Part shown: in pieces, positions 33,927 through 41,332 of the stretch
How the letters are laid out: each line of letters opens with the position of its first letter
How positions within the stretch are numbered: position 1 is the first letter of the stretch
Source of the DNA: Agrococcus sp.
GTDB lineage: Bacteria > Actinomycetota > Actinomycetes > Actinomycetales > Microbacteriaceae
Reading direction: 5' to 3'
Length of the DNA stretch: 46,734 nt
Assembly: GCA_031179215.1 (NCBI GenBank)
Contig: JAPSIA010000008.1
Location: forward strand, 1-46,734
Notes under the pieces: model-generated
Told to the model about the DNA's origin: nothing
The model's input: the letters and a program-made list of their open reading frames with translations, nothing else
Databases searched by the model: none
Translations under genes and position numbers: made by a program

Positions 33927-35438
33927 GTGACGAGCCTGACCTCGATCGCCGAGCGATACGGCCAGCTGAGCCAGCCCGACGTGCAGTGGCTGCATCGGCT
34001 CGTGGCCGACTTCCAGCTGCTCGCCGACCTCGCGATCGGCGACATCGTGCTGTGGCTGCCCACCGGCGACGACGACGGCTACATCGCCGTGCAGCACGCC
34101 CGCCCCGCGGGCGCGGCGACGCTCTTCTACCGCGACATCGTGGGCCAGCCGGTGCGGAACGCGTGGCGCGAGCAAGTGGGCCGCGCGTTCGAGGAAGGCG
34201 TCTCGCTCGACGCCGACTCGCCCGAATGGGGCGTCGAGTCCGACGCGAAGGTGCGCGCCATCCCGGTGCGCCGCCGCGAGGTCGAGCCGTCGGTCGCCGT
34301 CATCCCGCGGCCCATCGCCGTCATCACCCGGCACGCCAACTACGCCGACACGCGCAGCGCCGGCCGGCTCGAGCGCACGTTCCGGGACTGCGCCGCCGAG
34401 CTGTTCCGCATGATCGCCGCGGGCGACTTCCCCGATCAGGCGGCGCCGTCGGGCCCGCGCAGGGGGGCCGCTCGCGCATCCGACGGGCTCATCCGCCTCG
34501 ACCAGGCGGGCATCGTCACCTTCGCGAGCCCGAACGCGCTCTCGGCCTTCACGCGGCTCGGCTTCCGCGGCGAGCTCGAGGGCGAGTCGCTCGCCGAGAT
34601 CACGACCGAGCTCATCGACGAGTCGCACGAGGTCGACGAGGCGCTGCCGCTCGTCGTCACCGGGCGTGCGCCGTGGCGCACCGACATCGAGACGCGCCTC
34701 GTGACGCTGACGCTCCGAGCCGTGCCGCTGCGGCGCGGGTCCGAGCGGCTCGGCGCGATCGTGCTCGTGCGCGACGTCACCGACATGCGCGCGCAGGAGC
34801 AGACGCTCATCACGAAGGATGCGACGATCCGCGAGATCCACCACCGCGTGAAGAACAACCTGCAGACCGTCGCCGCGCTGCTGCGGATCCAGTCGCGGCG
34901 CACGAGCAGCGAGGAGTCGCGGGCGGCGCTGCAGAACGCCGAGCGTCGCGTCTCGTCGATCGCCGTCGTGCACGACACGCTCTCGGAGGGCCTCAGCCAG
35001 TCGGTCGACTTCGATCAGGTCTTCGACCGCGCGATGAAGCTCACGAGCGAGGTCGCCTCGATCCACGGCGCGCACGTGCGCACCGAGCGGAAGGGGTCGT
35101 TCGGCGTGCTGCCGAGCGGCTACGCGACGCCGCTCGCCCTCGCGCTCACGGAGCTCGTGACGAACGCCGTCGAGCACGGCCTCGCGGGCAGGCAGGACGG
35201 GCTCGTGCGCATCACGGCGACGCGCGACGAGGGCTGGCTCACCGTGCAGGTGTGCGACAACGGCTCCGGGCTGCCGCCGGGCCGCGTGGGCTCCGGCCTC
35301 GGGACGCAGATCGTCAAGACGCTCGTCACGGGCGAGCTCTCGGGCTCGATCGACTGGGGCGCGAGGGCCGTCGAAGGCACCGAGGTGACGGTGAAGGTGC
35401 CGCTGTCGTACATCCGCGAGGACGACGAGCGCGTCTGA
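33927..35438 (+). CDS. pdtaS: Sensor histidine kinase PdtaS
   Basis: A 503-residue soluble kinase. The N-terminal 160 residues form a GAF-like sensor (FQLLADLAIGDIVLWLP), then a PAS-like domain at about 185-290, then a HisKA_2 motif EIHHRVKNNLQTVAALLRIQ with His306 as phospho-acceptor, and an ATPase with ELVTNAVEHG (N box) and VCDNGSGLP. It resembles M. tuberculosis Rv3220c, which phosphorylates the RNA-binding antiterminator PdtaR. pdtaR is not in the window. Convergent whiB1 next to it repeats the Rv3219-Rv3220c order. Confidence 0.92.
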   Translation: MTSLTSIAERYGQLSQPDVQWLHRLVADFQLLADLAIGDIVLWLPTGDDDGYIAVQHARPAGAATLFYRDIVGQPVRNAWREQVGRAFEEGVSLDADSPEWGVESDAKVRAIPVRRREVEPSVAVIPRPIAVITRHANYADTRSAGRLERTFRDCAAELFRMIAAGDFPDQAAPSGPRRGAARASDGLIRLDQAGIVTFASPNALSAFTRLGFRGELEGESLAEITTELIDESHEVDEALPLVVTGRAPWRTDIETRLVTLTLRAVPLRRGSERLGAIVLVRDVTDMRAQEQTLITKDATIREIHHRVKNNLQTVAALLRIQSRRTSSEESRAALQNAERRVSSIAVVHDTLSEGLSQSVDFDQVFDRAMKLTSEVASIHGAHVRTERKGSFGVLPSGYATPLALALTELVTNAVEHGLAGRQDGLVRITATRDEGWLTVQVCDNGSGLPPGRVGSGLGTQIVKTLVTGELSGSIDWGARAVEGTEVTVKVPLSYIREDDERV

Positions 35439-35453
35439 GCGAGCCTGGCCCCG

Positions 35454-35499
35454 CGCACACGAGAGCGGGGCCGCCCGAAGGCGACCCCGCTCCTGTGCG
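35454..35499. terminator. Bidirectional terminator between pdtaS and whiB1
   Basis: AGCGGGG/CCCCGCT and CGCC/GGCG stems cap a CGAA loop; outer CGCAC/GTGCG arms extend it. It serves both convergent genes. Confidence 0.8.
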
Positions 35500-35508
35500 T
35501 TCGCTGCG

Positions 35509-35757
35509 TCAGCCGGCGCGACGGGCGCGCGCTGCGCGGCGCTTGAGCGCGCGGCGCTCGTCCTCCGACAGCCCGCCCCAGACACCCGAGTCCTGGTTCG
35601 TCTCGAGGGCGTACTGCAGGCACTGCTCGGTCACCGGGCACGTCGCGCACACGGCCTTCGCCTTCTCGATCTGCTCGAGCGCCGGACCGGTGTTGCCGAC
35701 CGGGAAGAACAGCTCCGGGTCCACCGTGAGGCAGGCAGCGTCATCACGCCAATCCAT
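35509..35757 (-). CDS. whiB1: Transcriptional regulator WhiB1
   Basis: An 82-residue Wbl protein. MDWRDDAACL supplies Cys9; CATCPVTEQC supplies Cys37, Cys40 and Cys46 for the [4Fe-4S] cluster; GVWGGLSEDER is the turn that binds sigma-70 region 4, and a basic ALKRRAARARRAG tail contacts DNA. Spacing of cysteines equals M. tuberculosis WhiB1, an NO-responsive essential regulator. ATG 35757 has AAGGAGC 8 nt upstream. The preceding 139 bp to the next gene should hold its promoter. Confidence 0.95.
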   Translation of the reverse strand: MDWRDDAACLTVDPELFFPVGNTGPALEQIEKAKAVCATCPVTEQCLQYALETNQDSGVWGGLSEDERRALKRRAARARRAG

Positions 35758-35895
35758 ACATGTGCTCCTTGTACATTGGAGGGGGGAAGTCGCGCTTCGC
35801 GGTCGCCCGCGGCGCAGAAGTCTCAGGGCGCAGCTCCGGTGCCGCCCGACGTTCCATGCTTCCACAGCGCCCCATGAGAGGCAAGGGTTTCTTCT

Positions 35896-36297
35896 GTGAG
35901 CGATCACTCCAGGCTTCGTCCCGCGACGGCCACGTGGGCCGGATCGCTCCTCCTGCTCGAAGCGCTCGGGATGCTGGCGATCGCCGCCTGGACGGCGATC
36001 GAGGCGCTCGGCGACCCGCCGGCGCACATCGCCGGCGGCCTCTTCCTCGCGGCGATCGCGGCCGGCTCGGCCTTCTTCCTGCTGCAGACGGGGCGGGCCA
36101 TGCTCGACGGGCGCGCGTGGTCGCGATCGGCGGCGGTCGTGTGGCAGGTGCTGCAGATCGGCGTCGCGGCGGGCACGTTCGACGGGGGCGAGGGGCCGGT
36201 GTGGCTCGCGCTCATCCTCGCGGGCCTCGCAGGCACGGTCATGGTGCTCGTGCTGCGCGGCAGCGTCACGCGCTGGCTGCATCCCGACGCCGCGTAG
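35896..36297 (+). CDS. Small four-helix membrane protein, unknown
   Basis: A 133-residue protein with four hydrophobic helices (about 14-36, 44-65, 80-95, 104-122) and short loops. The pattern LLLLEALGMLAIAAW and FFLLQTGRAMLDGRAWSRSAAVVWQ is often seen in actinobacterial small membrane proteins beside bcp or whiB1, but no function is known. GTG 35896 is the only start compatible with the first helix; the ribosome site is weak. It is convergent with bcp, about 55 bp away. Confidence 0.7.
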   Translation: MSDHSRLRPATATWAGSLLLLEALGMLAIAAWTAIEALGDPPAHIAGGLFLAAIAAGSAFFLLQTGRAMLDGRAWSRSAAVVWQVLQIGVAAGTFDGGEGPVWLALILAGLAGTVMVLVLRGSVTRWLHPDAA

Positions 36298-36351
36298 TCC
36301 TGCCCGCTGGCGATGCCTCCCGCGGGCGCCGAGCGGCTCGAGGCGTCGGCG

Positions 36352-36822
36352 TCAGGCGCCGAAGCCGAGCCGCTTGCCGAGCATCGCGAGGTGCCCCTTC
36401 GCCTTCGTGTTGTAGAAGGCGTGCGTGACGACGCCCTGCTCGTCGAGCACGAACGTCGAGCGCCGCACGCCCTCGACGATGCGGCCGTAGCTGTTCTTCT
36501 CGCCGAAGGTGCCCCACGCGCGATGCACGGCGAGGTCCTCGTCGCTCAGCAGCGGGAACGTGAGCCCATCGAGCTCGTGCGCGCGCGCGAGCCGCTCGAT
36601 CGGGTCGCGTGAGATGCCGACCACGGCGTAGCCGTGCTCCGCCAGGTCCGGCAGCCGGTCGCGGAAGTCGCACGCCTGCTGCTTGCACGCGACGGTGAGC
36701 GCCTGCGGGTAGAAGTAGACGATCGCCTTGCGGCCGCGGAGGTCGGCGAGCGAGACGGGAGCGCCGTCCTGATCGGGCAGCGTGAAGTCGGGTGCTGGCA
36801 TGCCTGGCTCGAGGTGCGTCAT
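36352..36822 (-). CDS. bcp: Thioredoxin-dependent thiol peroxidase (Bcp/PrxQ)
   Basis: A 156-residue peroxiredoxin. APDFTLPDQDG and VYFYPQALTVACKQQACDFRD give peroxidatic Cys46 and the helix-located resolving Cys51, five residues apart as in alpha-type PrxQ. The usual TPGCT is replaced by TVACK, a mild variant. Later VGISRDP and FGEKNSYGR fit the family. It reduces hydroperoxides with thioredoxin. ATG 36822 is preferred (GGAGCGG directly upstream); ATG 36831 is possible. Confidence 0.92.
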   Translation of the reverse strand: MTHLEPGMPAPDFTLPDQDGAPVSLADLRGRKAIVYFYPQALTVACKQQACDFRDRLPDLAEHGYAVVGISRDPIERLARAHELDGLTFPLLSDEDLAVHRAWGTFGEKNSYGRIVEGVRRSTFVLDEQGVVTHAFYNTKAKGHLAMLGKRLGFGA

Positions 36823-36863
36823 CCGCTCCATCCAAGCAGTGCGCACGAGCGCGGATCTTCTGC

Positions 36864-36869
36864 TACAGT
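36864..36869 (+). promoter_or_regulatory. -10 box for tRNA-Lys
   Basis: TACAGT lies 22 bp before the tRNA gene, a normal distance for a tRNA promoter. No clear -35 is visible. Confidence 0.5.
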
Positions 36870-36891
36870 TGATCCTCGGCCGCCAGGCCAT

Positions 36892-36964
36892 GCACCTCTA
36901 GCTCAATTGGCAGAGCAGTTGACTCTTAATCAATTGGTTCCGGGTTCGAGTCCCGGGGGGTGTA
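36892..36964 (+). tRNA. tRNA-Lys (anticodon CTT)
   Basis: All arms fold: acceptor GCACCTC with GGGGTGT, D-arm GCTC/GAGC, anticodon stem GTTGA/TCAAT with loop CTCTTAA (anticodon CTT), and T-arm CCGGG/CCCGG around TTCGAGT. The discriminator base is A and CCA is not encoded. It decodes AAG, the main Lys codon in such GC-rich genomes. A terminator follows directly; no integrase or repeated 3' end suggests use as an attachment site. Confidence 0.96.
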
Positions 36965-36969
36965 CAGCG

Positions 36970-37011
36970 GAAGGGCCCCTGATCGGCAGCAGTGCGGAGC
37001 AGGGGCCCTTC
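36970..37011 (+). terminator. Terminator of tRNA-Lys
   Basis: AAGGGCCCCTG pairs with CAGGGGCCCTT over 11 bp (12 with the flanking G-C), with an 18-nt loop and CTCTCGTCC after it. The 170 bp from here to the next gene hold nothing else I can identify. Confidence 0.85.
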
Positions 37012-37182
37012 TCTCGTCCCCAGGCCCCCGCGGGAGGCGGCGGTCGCGCCGCAGGGGCTCCACGCGACGTCGGCGGCGATGCTGCGCGCGAGCTGGCGCC
37101 GCGACGACGGCTGTACGCGACGCCCGTGCTCTGATGGACTGATGGCGACTGCTCGCCTGCTGTCGACGAGGGAGATGCGCTG

Positions 37183-37917
37183 ATGACGATGGATCACGAG
37201 CACCGCGACCGCTCCGAGGTCCACGGTCATGCGCCGGGCGATCACGGCCACGCGAGCGGACAGCACGGAGCGCACCCCGCCGCGGGCCACGACGGACACG
37301 TCGACGCCGGCAGAAGCCACGAGGGCCACGGCGCCGCAGGAGGCATCGATCGGATGGCGGCGAGCGCGACCCTGCACTGCCTCACCGGATGCGCGATCGG
37401 TGAGATCACCGGCCTCATCGTCGGCACCGCCCTCGGCCTGCCGACGCTGTGGACCGTGGTGCTCGCCGTGGGCCTGGCGTTCCTCTTCGGCTACGCGCTC
37501 TCGACGCTGCCGCTGCTCAAGGCCGGTCTCGCGCTCGGGCGCGCGCTGCGCGTGGTGCTCGCTGCCGACACGCTGTCGATCGCCACGATGGAGCTCGTCG
37601 ACAACGCGGTGATGGCCATCATCCCGGGAGCCATGGACGCCGGGCTCGTGAACGTCGTCTTCTGGATCGGGATGCTCATCGCGCTGACCGCCGCGTTCCT
37701 CGCGGCCTATCCGGTCAACCGCGTGCTCCTGCGGCGAGGGAAGGGGCACGCGCTCGCGCATGAGCACCGTCACGGCGCGCAGCCCGCCAGCGGCGCGCGT
37801 CGCTTCATCCCCGACCTGTCGTCCGGCCTGCTCGTGGCGATCATCCTGAGCTTCATGCTCGGCGGGCTGCTCGTCGCCGCCGCCGCGACGCTCGGGGGCG
37901 TCGGCGCGCACGGCTAG
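37183..37917 (+). CDS. DUF4396 membrane protein with His-rich N-terminus
   Basis: A 244-residue protein. The first 52 residues are loaded with histidine (HGHAPGDHGHASGQHGAH), a likely metal-binding tail. Then comes the DUF4396 core: ATLHCLTGCAIGEITG, several helices, FGYALSTLPL, a central ADTLSIATMELVDNAVM, NVVFWIGM and PVNRVLLRRGKGHA, ending with a last helix. The conserved HC and GC suggest a metal or redox role; the family has no proven function. The ATG follows GAGGGAGA. It is convergent with the aminotransferase. Confidence 0.85.
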   Translation: MTMDHEHRDRSEVHGHAPGDHGHASGQHGAHPAAGHDGHVDAGRSHEGHGAAGGIDRMAASATLHCLTGCAIGEITGLIVGTALGLPTLWTVVLAVGLAFLFGYALSTLPLLKAGLALGRALRVVLAADTLSIATMELVDNAVMAIIPGAMDAGLVNVVFWIGMLIALTAAFLAAYPVNRVLLRRGKGHALAHEHRHGAQPASGARRFIPDLSSGLLVAIILSFMLGGLLVAAAATLGGVGAHG

Positions 37918-38012
37918 CGGCGAGGTGGACGCGAGCAGGACGCGCACGGCGACCCGTGTGCTCGTGGGATCCGCCCTCGGCGCCGCGCGCCACGCCCCCG
38001 ACGGCGCGAGGC

Positions 38013-39236
38013 CTACTGCCGATAGGAGGCGAGGAAGTCGCCGATGCGCTCGACGGCGTCCTCGAGGTCGCGCTTCCACGGCAGCGTCACGATGCGGAAG
38101 TGATCGGGCGTCGGCCAGTTGAACCCCGTGCCGTGGGTGACGAGGATCCGCTGCTGCTTGAGCAGGTCGAGCGCGAAGAGCGCGTCGTCGTGGATCTCGT
38201 GCACCTCGGGATCGAGGCGGGGGAACGCGTAGAGCGCTCCCTTCGGGTTGACGACGCTCACGCCCGGGATGCGCTCGAGCCCCTGCACCGCGGCATCCCG
38301 CTGCTCGAGGAGGCGCCCGCCCGGCAGGATGAGCTCCTCGATCGACTGATGGCCGCCGAGCGCCACCTGGATGCCGTACTGCGCCGGCACGTTCGGGCAC
38401 AAGCGCGTCGAGGCGAGCAGCGTGAGCCCCTCGAGGAAGCCCGCTGCGTGCGCCTTGGGGCCCGTGATCGCGAGCCACGCGGCGCGGAACCCGGCCGCGC
38501 GGTAGGTCTTCGAGAGCCCGTTGTACGTGAGCGTGAGCAGGTCGGGCGCGAGCGTCGCGATCGAGACGTGCTCGGCGTCGTCGTAGAGGATCCGGTCGTA
38601 GATCTCGTCGGCGAGGATGAGCAGCGAGTGCTTGCGCGCGAGGTCGACGATGCCCTGCAGCACCTCGCGCGAGTACACCGCTCCCGTGGGGTTGTTGGGG
38701 TTGATGACGACGATCGCCTTCGTGCGCGTCGAGATCTTGGCCTCGATGTCGGCGAGGTCGGGCGCCCACCCGGCCGCCTCGTCGGTGAGGTAGTGGATGG
38801 GGGTGCCGCCGCCGAGCGAGGTCATCGCCGTCCACAGCGGGTAGTCGGGCGCGGGGATGAGCACCTCGTCGCCCGCGTCGAGCAGCGCCTGCATCGTCAT
38901 GGTGATGAGCTCGGAGACGCCGTTGCCGAGGTAGACGTCGTCGACCGTCATGCGCGGGAAGCCCTCGACGCCCTCGTAGCGCGTGACGACGGCCCGACGG
39001 GCGGAGAGGATGCCCTTCGAGTCGGAGTAGCCCTCGGCGAGCGGCAGGTTGGCGATCATGTCCTGCACGATCGTGTCGGGCGTCTCGAAGCCGAACGGCG
39101 CGGGATTGCCGATGTTGAGCTTGAGGATGCGCTGGCCCTCGGCCTCCATGCGCGCGGCCTCGGCGGCGATCGGCCCCCGGATCTCGTAGAGCACGTGCTT
39201 GAGCTTCGAGGACTGGTCGAGCGACTTCAGGGCCAT
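38013..39236 (-). CDS. Class I/II aminotransferase (AlaA/AspC-like)
   Basis: A 407-residue fold-type I PLP enzyme. KLNIGNPAPFGF, GYSDSKGI, INPNNPTGAVYS and YNGLSKTYRAAGFR (PLP lysine) match the AlaA group, which makes alanine from pyruvate and glutamate; the M. tuberculosis relative is Rv0337c. The ATG at 39236 lies 6 nt from a TAGCAT box on the same strand, so the mRNA is likely leaderless. No good terminator was found at its end. Confidence 0.9.
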   Translation of the reverse strand: MALKSLDQSSKLKHVLYEIRGPIAAEAARMEAEGQRILKLNIGNPAPFGFETPDTIVQDMIANLPLAEGYSDSKGILSARRAVVTRYEGVEGFPRMTVDDVYLGNGVSELITMTMQALLDAGDEVLIPAPDYPLWTAMTSLGGGTPIHYLTDEAAGWAPDLADIEAKISTRTKAIVVINPNNPTGAVYSREVLQGIVDLARKHSLLILADEIYDRILYDDAEHVSIATLAPDLLTLTYNGLSKTYRAAGFRAAWLAITGPKAHAAGFLEGLTLLASTRLCPNVPAQYGIQVALGGHQSIEELILPGGRLLEQRDAAVQGLERIPGVSVVNPKGALYAFPRLDPEVHEIHDDALFALDLLKQQRILVTHGTGFNWPTPDHFRIVTLPWKRDLEDAVERIGDFLASYRQ

Positions 39237-39242
39237 CGCACC

Positions 39243-39248
39243 ATGCTA
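39243..39248 (-). promoter_or_regulatory. -10 box for leaderless aminotransferase gene
   Basis: On the minus strand, TAGCAT ends 6 nt before the ATG at 39236. Confidence 0.55.
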
Positions 39249-39337
39249 GGCGTGCGCGCGGGAGCTGGACGTCGCGGCGCCAGCACCGGGGCCCGTCTCG
39301 AGCTCCGGTCGCGCTGGAGCTGCGGGTGCCGCGCTCG

Positions 39338-40222
39338 TCAGCCCGCGTCGCGCGGCAGCTGCAGCAGCCCGCCCGCTGTGCGCGTCGTCGCGGCCGCGAC
39401 GGCCATGGCGCGCTCGAGCGGTCCGGCCCATCCGCCCTCGTGGTCGCCCGCGACGACGGATGCGGTGAGGGAGGCGAGCACGCTGTCGCCGGCACCGATG
39501 GTGTCGACGACGGGCGCCGGGAGCTGCGGCACCGCCGCGCGCACGCGCTCGCCGCGCGTCGCGATGCTCGCTCCCTCGGGGCCGCGAGTGACGGCGACGG
39601 CGCACGCGCCGGCGTCGAGCCAGCGCGCGGCGGTGCGATCGGCGTCCTCCCCGTAGACGAGCTCGGTGTCCTCGTCGCTCACCTTCACGAGCAGCGCTCG
39701 CGCGGCGAGCGCGTCGAGCCCCGCCGCGAACCGCTCGCGGGCGCCGGGCTCGCGCAGGTAGGCCGGGCGGGCGTTGGGGTCGAGGAGCAGGCGCTCGCGC
39801 GACCCGGGGAGCGCGAGCAGCGGCGCGAGCTGCGCCTCGCGCTCGAGCGCGAGGCACGAGACGACGACGAGCGGGGCGGTCTCGAGCGCGTGCTCGAGCC
39901 CCGAGAGGTCGACGAAGCGCGTCGTGCCGGCGGCGTTGAAGTCGTAGCGCATCGTGTCGCCCTCGCGCACGGCCGTCGCGACCGCCGTGCCGCGCGGCGC
40001 GCTCGTCGCGAGCAGCTCGACGCCGTGGGCGGCGCAGTGCTCGCGCACGAGCCGGCCCGCGTCGTCGTCGCCGACCATCGCGACGAGCCTCGCCGGCAGC
40101 CCCAGCCGCGCGAGGCCGACCGCGACGTTGAGCGCGGCGCCGCCGACGACGCGCGCGGCACCGATCTCGTCGACGAGCGCGTCGCCGATGACGAGGATGG
40201 GCTCGGGGGAGCGCGCGCTCAC
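39338..40222 (-). CDS. PfkB-family carbohydrate kinase
   Basis: A 294-residue sugar kinase. The N-terminal VGGAALNVAVGLARLG is the first PfkB signature and DTIGAGDSVLASLTASV the second, containing the catalytic Asp. Family members include fructokinase and ribokinase; fructose or a related sugar is a reasonable guess, but the substrate cannot be read. GTG 40222 is the start; the upstream small membrane gene ends 25 bp before it on the same strand, so the two may be co-transcribed. Confidence 0.85.
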   Translation of the reverse strand: MSARSPEPILVIGDALVDEIGAARVVGGAALNVAVGLARLGLPARLVAMVGDDDAGRLVREHCAAHGVELLATSAPRGTAVATAVREGDTMRYDFNAAGTTRFVDLSGLEHALETAPLVVVSCLALEREAQLAPLLALPGSRERLLLDPNARPAYLREPGARERFAAGLDALAARALLVKVSDEDTELVYGEDADRTAARWLDAGACAVAVTRGPEGASIATRGERVRAAVPQLPAPVVDTIGAGDSVLASLTASVVAGDHEGGWAGPLERAMAVAAATTRTAGGLLQLPRDAG

Positions 40223-40247
40223 CGCCGGGACGATTCCGTGGCGGCGC

Positions 40248-40472
40248 TCACTTGCCCTTGGCCGCCTTGCGGAGCTCGCGCTCGAGCTCCTGCTGCCGGA
40301 TGCCGTCCTCGCGCTGGTTGACCGCGCCGATCGCGAGCGCGACGCCGATGCCCCAGCTCGCCCACAGCAGTGCGAGCCGCCAGTCCCGCGGCCCCGTGCG
40401 GGTCGCCTTGAGCACGGCCATCCCGCTCGTGAGCGAGCTGATGACGCCTGCGTTCAACAGGTACTTGCGCAT
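40248..40472 (-). CDS. Small membrane protein, unknown
   Basis: A 74-residue protein starting MRKYLLNAGVISSLTSG, with a main hydrophobic helix (LALLWASWGIGVALAIGAV, about 35-53) and a charged C-terminal helix QQELERELRKAAKGK. ATG 40472 has GAGGAGG 5 nt upstream; the track start at 40664 lies in the repeat region. A TAGGTT box (minus strand, 40494-40499) may be its -10. Function is unknown. Confidence 0.7.
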   Translation of the reverse strand: MRKYLLNAGVISSLTSGMAVLKATRTGPRDWRLALLWASWGIGVALAIGAVNQREDGIRQQELERELRKAAKGK

Positions 40473-40555
40473 GTCGCCTCCTCGTCGCCACCAACCTACT
40501 GACGCATGCTGGGCGCCGCACGCGAGCCGCGCATCCGTGCCTGCACGACGCGGCG

Positions 40556-40653
40556 GCTGCGAGCGCGGGGTGGCGGCCGTTCGGTGCAGGTGCCAGCGGC
40601 GATCTGCACCAAGTGGCCGCTGCGAGCGCGCGGTGGCGGCCGTTCGGTGCAGG
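40556..40653. repeat. Two 35-bp direct repeats upstream of the TetR-MMPL operon
   Basis: 40556-40590 and 40619-40653 agree at 34 of 35 positions, period 63 bp. Each contains GGTGGCGGCCGTTCGGTGCA, which resembles the GGAGGCGCCATTCGGTCG units of array B 23 kb away. Between them, CTGCACC and GCCGCTG form inverted pairs with parts of the repeats. Confidence 0.85.
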
Positions 40654-40678
40654 AGGGCGTACACGCGGCGCGCGGTCC

Positions 40679-40711
40679 TGACCGATCGGTCGACTTCTGA
40701 CCGATCGGTCA
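40679..40711. promoter_or_regulatory. Twin TetR operators of the MMPL operon
   Basis: TGACCGATCGGTC occurs at 40679-40691 and 40698-40710, each built on the perfect palindrome ACCGATCGGT, with centres 19 bp apart. A TCGACT -35 candidate (40690-40695) sits between and the second copy lies in the promoter spacer, so binding would block transcription. Confidence 0.85.
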
Positions 40712-40712
40712 G

Positions 40713-40718
40713 TACGAT
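40713..40718 (+). promoter_or_regulatory. -10 box of the TetR-MMPL-Pip operon
   Basis: TACGAT is 17 bp from TCGACT and 8 nt before GTG 40727. Confidence 0.6.
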
Positions 40719-40726
40719 GGCTCCTC

Positions 40727-41332
40727 GTGACCACTCGCGACGAGATCCTGGGCGCGGCGCTCGAGCGCTTCGCCCGGTTCGGCTACCTCGGCACCTCGAT
40801 CCAGCAGATCGCCGACGACGTCGGCACCTCGAAGTCGTCGGTGCTCTACCACTTCGACTCGAAGGAAGCGCTGCTCGAGGCGGCCATGGCGCCCGCGATG
40901 GATGCGCTCACGGAGCTCATCGGCGCCCTGCCGTCGGCCCACGACGACAAGCTCGCGGCGGCGCCCGGCCTCGTCGTGCGGTTCGTCGACACGCTCATGG
41001 CGCACAGCGCCGCGGTGTCGATCTTCGTCACCCAGCGCGGTGCGCTGCAGGACGTGCCCGCGATCGTGCGCGGCAACGAGGTCGTCGACGCCATCGCGTC
41101 GACCCTCGTGCTCGAGGCGCCCACGACGCGCTCGCTCACCCGCCTGTCGATCGGGCTCGCGGGTGTCGCGTTCATCCTCGCCGACACGACCGAGCCGCCC
41201 CACGAGCATCCCTCGCCCGGTGAGATGCGCGAGATCTTCATCGACACGCTGCTCGAGCTGTGCATGCCCGACGGCGGGGAGCGCGCTCGCTGCGCCATCG
41301 CCGCGGCCGGCGCGCACGGGAAGGACGACTGA
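40727..41332 (+). CDS. TetR/AcrR family regulator of the MMPL operon
   Basis: A 201-residue regulator. The helix-turn-helix covers about residues 4-50, with [28 protein letters not shown]. The ligand domain is typical in size, with LGAL-type helices and no metal cluster. Twin ACCGATCGGT palindromes directly upstream point to self-repression and control of the downstream transporter genes. GTG 40727 is supported by the promoter position. The stop shares one base with the MMPL ATG (TGATG), so the three genes form one unit. Confidence 0.88.
   Translation: MTTRDEILGAALERFARFGYLGTSIQQIADDVGTSKSSVLYHFDSKEALLEAAMAPAMDALTELIGALPSAHDDKLAAAPGLVVRFVDTLMAHSAAVSIFVTQRGALQDVPAIVRGNEVVDAIASTLVLEAPTTRSLTRLSIGLAGVAFILADTTEPPHEHPSPGEMREIFIDTLLELCMPDGGERARCAIAAAGAHGKDD

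Noticed and set aside
36892-36964. tRNA-Lys as integration site of a genomic island
   Set aside because: No integrase, no repeat of the tRNA 3' end in the window, and flanking genes match ordinary actinobacterial content.
37918-38013. Terminator between DUF4396 and the aminotransferase
   Set aside because: Only short imperfect GC pairings are seen in the 95-bp gap; not convincing.
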